Below, one piece after another: positions 37,021-43,400 of a stretch of DNA of 50,662 bases. Where the stretch lies: contig WREN01000001.1 in assembly GCA_009779295.1 (NCBI GenBank), positions 1 through 50,662 of the forward strand, given 5' to 3'. This DNA is from Oscillospiraceae bacterium (GTDB lineage: Bacteria; Bacillota; Clostridia; Oscillospirales; CAG-272). Every line of letters starts with the position of its first letter. Positions within the stretch are counted from its first letter, which is position 1. Both the position numbers and the translations under genes were made by a program. Under the pieces are notes generated by a model, which worked only from the letters and a program-made list of their open reading frames with translations, did no database searches and had not been told where the DNA came from.

Positions 37021-37127
37021 GACCCGCCGAAGGCGGGGCTTAAACGGGTGCGCAGCTCCCGTGGGGTATTAGGGGCAGAATCCCCTAACAAGCGGTAAGT
37101 AGGTGGAACCCCACTTCCATTGCTTGC
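37021..37127 (+). ncRNA. Candidate structured RNA or oriT-like region after the relaxase gene
   Basis: There is no gene in 36999-37337. This part has a dense set of nested stems: CCCGCC/GGCGGG (37023-37037, GAA loop), ACGGG/CCCGT (37044-37062), GTGGGGT/ACCCCAC (37061-37114), and inside it TTAGGGG/CCCCTAA (37069-37088). CAAGC/GCTTG offers an alternative outer pairing. GGGGC-CAGA-CCCC-type stem-loops downstream of relaxase genes are common in Firmicutes ICEs by my recollection. Whether this is a transcribed RNA, an oriT or a replication element cannot be told from the sequence. Confidence 0.45.
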
Positions 37128-37204
37128 AAAACGGTATCGGAACGTTACGATAATAAATTTCGCGTAAACTGACAACGGCAACTACAATAGAACCAAAATA
37201 AACC

Positions 37205-37325
37205 CTGTGACACGAGAAAATCAATCGATTTTCTGTGCGTACAACAAGCGTTCAATGTACTTCCAATTTTATTATTGTACGCCTTATCTGCGTCCAATGT
37301 AAGTATATAATAAAAAAACTAAAGG
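37205..37325 (+). promoter_or_regulatory. Candidate parC centromere and parM promoter
   Basis: Upstream of parM: a hairpin (AGAAAATC/GATTTTCT, 37216-37235), an inverted repeat GCGTACAA (from ~37237) / TTGTACGC (~37275), and two direct repeats GCGTTCAATGTA (37248-37259) and GCGTCCAATGTA (37290-37301). The second repeat overlaps a -10 element TATAAT at 37306-37311. ParR proteins bind direct repeats upstream of parM and repress it, so this layout fits parC. AAAGGAG precedes the parM ATG. Confidence 0.5.
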
Positions 37326-37337
37326 AGAAATATTCAT

Positions 37338-38252
37338 ATGATAATAGCTATAGACCACGGAAATAAGCAAATCAAACTGCCGGGAGGACATGTCTTTACT
37401 TCCGGCCTGCGCGAAAGCGACGCCAAACCGCCGTTCGGCGACGACGTTCTGAAATACAAAGACAAATATTATTCGCTCTCGGACAAGCGTATACCGTATA
37501 TGCGCGAAAAATTTATCGACGACCGGTTCTACATCCTCACCCTGTTCGCCATAGCTTTTGAAATCGAGGACACAGGGCGTTACGATCCGGGCGTAATGCG
37601 CGTCCATGTCTTGGCCGGACTACCTCCCGCTCATTTCGGAACGCAGTACGAACGATTTGAAAACTATTTCAAGCGCGGCGTTGATGAATTTGAGTTTCAC
37701 GGCAAGAACTTCAATATTAATATATATGATGCGACGGCTTACCCGCAGGCGCTCGCCGCCGCTGTTCCGGTAATTGGGGAAATTAGCTCCCTGCCCAAAG
37801 CGGTTGTTTTGGATATAGGGGGATTCACGGCTGATTACCTCATATTAAAACATGGCCGTGCTGACTTGTCGGATTGCGATTCCCTTGAACATGGGGTTAT
37901 CATCATGTATAACCAGATCACCGCGAAAGTAAACTCCGACTTGGATTTGCTGCTGGACGAATCCGATATTGACACGATCCTGCAAGAAACGCCGAACGAT
38001 TTTCCTGATAACATTAAGCGTATCGTACATGATACGGCACAAGTATTCGTGTCAGACTTGTTCGGGAAATTACGTGAACGGGCGATTGACCTGCGCTCCG
38101 GTAAAACCGTATTTGTCGGCGGCGGCTCTATTCTGCTCAGGGAGCAGATAGAAGCGTCCGGAAAGGTCGCTTCGCCAATTTTCGTGGATAAAATATCAGC
38201 CAACGCGAAAGGGTACGAGTTGTTGTACAGAGCGTTCAAATCGAGGGGGTGA
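37338..38252 (+). CDS. parM: ParM/StbA-type actin-like segregation protein
   Basis: The 304-aa protein of the actin/Hsp70 fold reads MIIAIDHGNKQIK (phosphate-1), VVLDIGGFTADYLILK at about 157 (phosphate-2) and KTVFVGGGSILLREQI (adenosine motif). ParM forms dynamic filaments that push plasmid copies apart when bound to ParR on parC. It lies directly before a ParR-like gene, together making a type II partition system in addition to parAB at the left of the ICE. Length is normal for the archaeal/Firmicutes-like ParM group. Confidence 0.9.
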   Translation: MIIAIDHGNKQIKLPGGHVFTSGLRESDAKPPFGDDVLKYKDKYYSLSDKRIPYMREKFIDDRFYILTLFAIAFEIEDTGRYDPGVMRVHVLAGLPPAHFGTQYERFENYFKRGVDEFEFHGKNFNINIYDATAYPQALAAAVPVIGEISSLPKAVVLDIGGFTADYLILKHGRADLSDCDSLEHGVIIMYNQITAKVNSDLDLLLDESDIDTILQETPNDFPDNIKRIVHDTAQVFVSDLFGKLRERAIDLRSGKTVFVGGGSILLREQIEASGKVASPIFVDKISANAKGYELLYRAFKSRG

Positions 38253-38257
38253 TACGC

Positions 38258-38650
38258 TTGGACGATAAAAAATCCGCCACACGGTTTACGATACAATTCA
38301 ACCGTACCGACCACGCTCACCTCCGCGCGGCAGACATTCTTAACCAATACGAACGGTTCGGCAAAGCGCGGCATATCGTCAACGCCATACTTCATTATGA
38401 AGATTGTGAACACCGTGATATGCAGCCATCGGCGAAAATTGACGAGAAGTATATCGAAACGGTTGTCAACCGGATATTGCGCGAAAACTGTACAAGCGGC
38501 GATGATGTCCGGCTTGATTCCGATGATGTAAAACGGGAACATAACCAAAAGCCCCTTGACGAGATTGATTTTGACGGCGCGATGGAAATGCTGGGCGAAG
38601 ACGGCTTAAACGCCGTGGCGGACGCGCTGGATATGTTTAGAAAAAAATGA
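38258..38650 (+). CDS. parR: ParR-like DNA-binding adaptor
   Basis: The ~130-aa protein has an N-terminal ribbon-helix-helix-like segment, TRFTIQFNRTDHAHLRAADI followed by GKARHIVNAILHYE, the pattern of ParR/AlfB adaptors. An acidic C-terminus that could cap ParM filaments follows. TTG 38258 is favoured (8 nt after GAGGGGG); GTG 38249 overlaps the parM stop. Assignment rests on gene order and the N-terminal pattern. Confidence 0.72.
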   Translation: MDDKKSATRFTIQFNRTDHAHLRAADILNQYERFGKARHIVNAILHYEDCEHRDMQPSAKIDEKYIETVVNRILRENCTSGDDVRLDSDDVKREHNQKPLDEIDFDGAMEMLGEDGLNAVADALDMFRKK

Positions 38651-38661
38651 TAAAAAAACAT

Positions 38662-38712
38662 GGCGGGTTTGTTTTAATCCAACCCGCTGTGCCTTTGAAT
38701 ACTTTTTTTCAA
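38662..38712 (+). terminator. Terminator after parR
   Basis: GGCGGGTT pairs with AACCCGCT around an 11-nt loop; a seven-T run follows about 20 nt later. It probably ends the parMR transcript. Confidence 0.6.
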
Positions 38713-38780
38713 TATTTTATATGCTTATACATAGCGCGAAAATACCGAACAGGGCAACCTTTTGGGAGATATATAAATAA

Positions 38781-38804
38781 AGAAGAACGGAATCACCCGT
38801 TCTT
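38781..38804 (-). terminator. Terminator-like hairpin facing the outward promoter
   Basis: An 8-bp perfect stem AAGAACGG/CCGTTCTT. Read leftward it is followed by T-rich CTTTATTTAT. It would stop the transcript started by the leftward promoter at 38882-38910 after about 95 nt. Confidence 0.55.
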
Positions 38805-38827
38805 GATAGTGCTTCCATTAAATTAAC

Positions 38828-38856
38828 TTTCGTAGAGTATTCAATTCTATGAAAAA
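38828..38856 (+). repeat. Left inverted repeat / recombinase core site (IR-L)
   Basis: A 29-bp sequence repeated in inverse orientation at 40246-40274 with 28 of 29 matches. It is itself an imperfect palindrome: arms CGTAGAGT and ATTCTATG around a 5-bp spacer ATTCA. Paired arms around a short spacer are the form of a tyrosine-recombinase crossover site. Confidence 0.85.
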
Positions 38857-38881
38857 TATGGTATTATTATATATCACTATA

Positions 38882-38910
38882 ATTATAAAATATAATTTTA
38901 AATTTGTCAA
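38882..38910 (-). promoter_or_regulatory. Perfect consensus sigma-70/A promoter pointing out of the switch
   Basis: On the minus strand TTGACA (38910-38905) is followed by exactly 17 bp and TATAAT (38887-38882), a full consensus match. It fires leftward through IR-L into a hairpin, with no gene downstream in this orientation. Inversion between IR-L and IR-R would map it to about 40192-40220 on the plus strand, ~200 nt before the surface-protein gene. Confidence 0.85.
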
Positions 38911-38965
38911 TACTATGTAGAAAATTAATGTTTTTTTAAGAGAAAATGTACGATCAGTTAGCATC

Positions 38966-39027
38966 TGACGGCGATATACGGGTTATGACGCGCGAAAAAG
39001 GTTTGCGCAACCCATTTATCGCCGTCA
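38966..39027 (+). promoter_or_regulatory. Three-tier stem-loop in the recombinase leader
   Basis: TGACGGCGATA pairs with TATCGCCGTCA (11 bp), GGGTT with AACCC and GCGC with GCGC, with an A-rich apical loop. It ends 36 nt before the recombinase ATG and is followed by AAATTTT. It could attenuate or stabilise the recombinase mRNA or bind a regulator. Confidence 0.6.
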
Positions 39028-39032
39028 AATTT
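39020..39032 (+). repeat. 13-bp direct repeat, copy 1
   Basis: CGCCGTCAAATTT, identical to copy 2 at 40186-40198. The two copies bracket the recombinase coding region exactly. This copy is part of the right arm of the leader stem-loop. Confidence 0.75.
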
Positions 39033-39063
39033 TAAGTCAAAATTTTTGAAAGGAATGATATAT

Positions 39064-40182
39064 ATGGCAAAACACGGAGAAAACATTTATAAGCGCAAAG
39101 ACGGGCGATGGGAAGCGAGGGTAATCAAGGGATATACTGAAAATGGCAAGGCTCTATACGCCTACATATACGGGCGGACTTATAGGGAAGCAAAAGAAAA
39201 AATCTTTAATTCGTTAACCTACACTATCGAAAATGTTGTTTCAGCAAAAACAACAACCGCGCCAAATTTCGAGAGTGTATTGGTTTTGTGGCTTGACAGA
39301 AAAAGGATCGGAATAAAAGAATCCTCATATGTTAAGTATTTCAACCTCATGAATAATCACATCAAGCCTTATTTGGGGAAATATCCAATATCAAGCATAG
39401 ACAGCGCGGTATTAAATTCATTTATCGCAGAAAAACTTAAAATAAACGGTTTATCGGAAAAAACGATGAAAGACATTATGACAGTTATAAAATCTGTTCT
39501 GCGGTTCGCAAAGGAAGAAGGATTAATTACAGAGATTGATTTTAAAATTAATCTCCCACGCGAAAAACAAAAGGATATGAGGGTTCTGACAAAAGATGAA
39601 CAAACCCTGCTCGAAAAATATTTGTGTTCCGAAATCGATGAGAACAAACTCGGAGTTCTTGTTTGTTTGTATACCGGGTTACGGGTCGGAGAAATTTGCG
39701 CGTTGAAATGGAGCGATATTTCATTGGATGAAAACACGCTCACAGTGAGCCGCACAATGCAGAGAATACAAACGTTAAACACTACCTACGATACAAAAAC
39801 CAAAGTGTTTGTTACCGATCCGAAAAGCGACTGTTCCGCGCGCGTTATCCCTCTGCCTGATTTCTTAATTAAAAAATTAAAAATGTTTCGTCCCGCGTAT
39901 GAAAACGCATATCTTCTCACCGGTAAACCAGAACGGTATATCGAACCGAGAACCTATCAAAACCGGTTCAAATCATACATTACGGGTAGCGGAATCAAAC
40001 ATGCAAATTTCCATTGCTGCCGACACACGTTTGCCACGAGATGTGTTGAGGTTGGCTTTGAAATAAAAAGTTTAAGTGAAATCCTCGGTCATGCTAACGT
40101 CAATATTACTTTAAACAGATATGTGCATCCGTCTTTTGATTTAAAACGCAGCAATATGAACAAGCTCGCTTGTTTTTATTGA
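39064..40182 (+). CDS. Tyrosine recombinase, likely DNA invertase
   Basis: The 372-aa phage-integrase-family protein has an AP2-like N-terminal arm-binding part (GENIYKRKDGRWEARVIKGY) and a SAM-like core-binding domain. The catalytic residues are in order: R in YTGLRVGEICALKW (~204), H-x-x-R in HCCRHTFATRC (~316), H in LGHANVNITLNRYV (~341), and Tyr of NRYVH (~351). ATG 39064 is preferred over TTG 39046: AAAGGA precedes it and family members begin M-x-x-x-GENIYKRKDGRWE. Short inverted core-like sites flank it closely, so it probably inverts its own segment. It could instead be the ICE integrase. Confidence 0.85.
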   Translation: MAKHGENIYKRKDGRWEARVIKGYTENGKALYAYIYGRTYREAKEKIFNSLTYTIENVVSAKTTTAPNFESVLVLWLDRKRIGIKESSYVKYFNLMNNHIKPYLGKYPISSIDSAVLNSFIAEKLKINGLSEKTMKDIMTVIKSVLRFAKEEGLITEIDFKINLPREKQKDMRVLTKDEQTLLEKYLCSEIDENKLGVLVCLYTGLRVGEICALKWSDISLDENTLTVSRTMQRIQTLNTTYDTKTKVFVTDPKSDCSARVIPLPDFLIKKLKMFRPAYENAYLLTGKPERYIEPRTYQNRFKSYITGSGIKHANFHCCRHTFATRCVEVGFEIKSLSEILGHANVNITLNRYVHPSFDLKRSNMNKLACFY

Positions 40183-40185
40183 TTA

Positions 40186-40198
40186 CGCCGTCAAATTT
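40186..40198 (+). repeat. 13-bp direct repeat, copy 2
   Basis: CGCCGTCAAATTT, 3 nt after the recombinase stop and identical to copy 1 at 39020-39032. It may be the mark of a cassette insertion, or in the mRNA it may pair with the left arm of the leader stem-loop. Confidence 0.75.
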
Positions 40199-40211
40199 AG
40201 AACGCCCCCAT

Positions 40212-40250
40212 AAAAAAGCATTGATAAATCACGGTTTATCAATGCTTTTT
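40212..40250. terminator. Bidirectional terminator after the recombinase gene
   Basis: A 16-bp perfect stem AAAAAGCATTGATAAA / TTTATCAATGCTTTTT with a 6-nt loop, A run before and T run after. It insulates the downstream surface gene from recombinase transcription in the present orientation. Its T run overlaps IR-R. Confidence 0.93.
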
Positions 40251-40274
40251 CATAGAGTTGAATACTCTACGAAA
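40246..40274 (-). repeat. Right inverted repeat / recombinase core site (IR-R)
   Basis: Inverse copy of IR-L (28/29). Arms CATAGAGT and ACTCTACG surround a 5-bp spacer TGAAT; the arms extend to ~13 bp with two mismatches. A further half-site CTCTACGAAAA recurs at 40288-40298, outside the segment, which may be an accessory binding site. Confidence 0.85.
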
Positions 40275-40339
40275 ATATTTTTTTAAGCTCTACGAAAAAA
40301 ACACTTAATTAAATAATGTGAAATCGAAATCGCTTAACC

Positions 40340-40422
40340 ACGTTTCGCGTCAGCAACGAAGCTGAAGAAAGAGAACCTCAACTCCAAAATAAAAGAGGCA
40401 AAAAAATTTGGGAGAAATGAAA
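40340..40422 (+). promoter_or_regulatory. Conserved leader with pseudoknot potential, copy A
   Basis: This stretch is shared with 49086-49170. TCAGC-AACGAA-GCTGA forms a hairpin. CCTC (40376-40379) pairs with GAGG (40395-40398). The loop sequence CTCCAAA (40382-40388) can pair with TTTGGGAG (40407-40414), which is the ribosome site of the next gene, giving an H-type pseudoknot that would hide it. Confidence 0.6.
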
Positions 40423-43400
40423 ATGAAAAAAAGGATATTACATAAAATAATAACTTTTACTCTTGCGTTCGTGATGATTGCTGGGTTTACTCCAGCATTA
40501 CCAGTACATGCAGCAACTTCTCTTTGGGTAGGTAATGGAGGCTTACCATCTGGTTCAATTGTAGAAGAAGGAATATCTTTTTGGTGGGGTTTGGATATTA
40601 TAAGAGATGATTATGGTAGCATACCGAACCTTGATATAAAGGTTGATGTCATTAATGGCAAATTACCAACTGGCATATACCACGACAGGAATGGCGTATT
40701 TGTAGGTACTCCTGTAGAACCAGGTACATTTACTTTTTCTCTCAGAGTAACTCAAATAAGCACTGGGTTTACGGGTACACTTCTTAACCATACAATCATA
40801 GTCGTACCCCATCGTCCTCTCATTCCAACTGCGGCAATAACCATTGTCGAACCAATAACAGGCAATGCGCCAAATGTATCAGCTAACGGAACCGGTTTAT
40901 TTACTGTTGGCACAGTATCATGGACTCCGAATCATAACCCGTTCCGTGCAGGAACATCTTATACGGCACAAGTTACGTTGACAGCTAACGGAGGTTATAA
41001 GTTTTCAAACTCAACAAATGCTACGATAAATGGGCAAATTGCAAGAAACGTATCATTGGGAGGTCTACTGGGTAACGGAGAAATAACGATATCATATACG
41101 TTCCCTTCCACCCCCCCTATATCCATTGGTGAACAGCAAGGCAGGTTATTCCCCGGTATTCCCGGAACTGTTGTTTTCCCTATAAATGGTATACCAGACG
41201 GCAGTTACAATGATGTAACGGTTAACAATCTTCCGCCCGGCGTAACAGTTGAAAGACCAATTGTTATTTCGAATAACACTGGTATTTTGAAATTAACAGG
41301 AAGCACGGCTACAATCACTGGAATAACTTCAAACTTGAGGTTAACAATTAACGGAAACATTTCAGAGCCGTTCATTTTATATGTGACTGATATTAACGAA
41401 CCAATAGAAATATTTACGGCTGAAGAATTCAACACTGTTGTTCGAGATTACGGTCGCTATCCGTATAGTCATTTCAAAATCATGAATGATATTGACCTCT
41501 CTGAAATTAACAACGGTATTTGGGAACCGATTGGTACGACATCTCAACCATTCAGAGGCACAATTGAAGGTCGTTTTAATATGATTTCGGGCGTTAATGT
41601 TGCGCCGGGTAGTTCCGCTTACGGTCTATTTGGGTATAGCGAAGGAATTATTAAAGATTTAGGAGTGGAATACACATCTCGTTTTGGCGGAGTTGCCGGA
41701 AATAACAGCGGAAGTATTGTAAACAGTATTACCAAATTTGAACTCAGAAACCCAACATCATGGACAGGCAACAACCGAATTGCAGACAAGGTCGTGCTTA
41801 TAGACCTTTCAAGCCCAAATCAATCTAAACTGATCAACAGAACCCTCACAATAGCTGATACTGTTGAAACCGTTGTATTCAGAGGACGAGATACAATATA
41901 TGAAGGGCTTAGTATTGTTATTGAAGGCAATACCACTGTGGTTTTAGATGATTTTAGATTTCAAGCTCGCCCCGGCGAACATGCGATTAATTTTATCGGA
42001 GGCGTTGGCTCTAATCCTGCTATTATTTCGACAGGAAGCCGAAACAACAATTTAATACAAGGCTGGCACACGCATAATGCGGTGCAGAGTAACGGCAATT
42101 TATTTATTGGCGGCAACGCAAACTTAACCGTCGATTATAAAGAACCGAGCGCAGATATTCAAAGGAATGGGCTCGATGCGATTCATTTGAATGGAAATTT
42201 AACCGTTGCATTAGACGCTGCCTTGAAAGCGCAGGGTGGCAATGGCGGCGATGGTGGAACGGTACAAAAAGCCGGATCAGCAGGTGATAACGGTGTTAAA
42301 GGTGGTGACGGCGGCGCAGGGATTCACTCTTTTGGCTTGAATATTCTTAATTATTCAGAAGTAATTGTTATAGGAGGCAACGGCGGAAATGGAGGTCATG
42401 GTGGCAATGGCAGTCATGGTACAAATGGCAATAAAGGGTTAGATGCGATAGATTTTAATCGTGATATAATTCCCACTTTGCTTGGTTCACCTGAAAACGA
42501 CGGAGAGGATGGAGGTACCGGAAATCAAGGTGGTAACGGCGGTGATGGGGGCGACGGCGGAAAAGGCGGAGACGCCATACAACTTAGTACGAATCTTTAT
42601 TATTATTCACAACAAAGCTGTATTCGTATGATTGCTGGTCAAGGTGGAAACGGCGGTCGAGGCGGAAGTGGCGGCAACGGCGGCAACGGTGGCAACGGTG
42701 GCAATGGTGCTAATGCTGGATTGCTCGGTGGTAGGGGTGGCAATGCCGGAAATGGTGGTCGAGGTGGTAACGGAGGAAAAAACGGTGATGGAGGTTGGAA
42801 CGGGTCTTTATTATATGTTAATGGGCAAACTATTTATGGCGAATCACAAAAATATGGCGGAGGAGCTTATACGGACAGAACCTCTTTCGGTTCAGGTGGC
42901 AACCCTGGTTTCCCAGGTAGAGGTGCAGATGCAATGCTTCGTTGGTTTCCTGTTATTTCCGCAGGTATAGACGGAAGTGACGGAAACCAAGGTAATCCGG
43001 GGGTTTCTGGTTCATTGGGTGGCGAAGGTATACCGCGGCCAATGAACGAGGAGGAAATGACCGGCTTTCTTGGGAATCTTATACCATCTGATTTTTGGAA
43101 CACAATGCGTGTTGAATTCCAGCGGCGGCGTGTTGGTGCGGACAGGCTTATTATAGCAAGGATGCCATCAAGAACAACTTTCATTGCTGGTGAGATTTTT
43201 CGTCCTATAAGTAACTGGACTGATATAGAAATTGGACGCATGATAAACGGAGAATATGAACAGATATATAATCTTGGACAAGTGAACTTTTCACTTAATA
43301 ATTCTCCGTTAAACGTTTTTGACCGAGAAATTATAATAACGTCAGGTGCGTTTACTGCAAGAGTTCCGATAACAGTTAATCCTGTTTCTACAACGGAACT

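Noticed and set aside
39064..40182. Tn916-type ICE integrase
   Set aside because: Its N-terminus (GENIYKRKDGRWE) is unlike Tn916 Int as I remember it, and no xis-like gene precedes it; a role as ICE integrase is not excluded but is less likely.
38828..40274. IS element with terminal inverted repeats
   Set aside because: The enclosed gene is a tyrosine recombinase, not a DDE transposase; the repeats are themselves core-site palindromes, and no flanking target duplication is visible.
40340..40422. Cyclic-di-GMP or other known riboswitch
   Set aside because: The leader lacks the GEMM-I, GEMM-II, SAM, preQ1 or ydaO consensus blocks; kept only as an unnamed candidate element.
42632..42970. Val/Met/Ala-rich frame inside the Gly-rich region
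   Set aside because: A by-product of reading GGN repeats in another frame.
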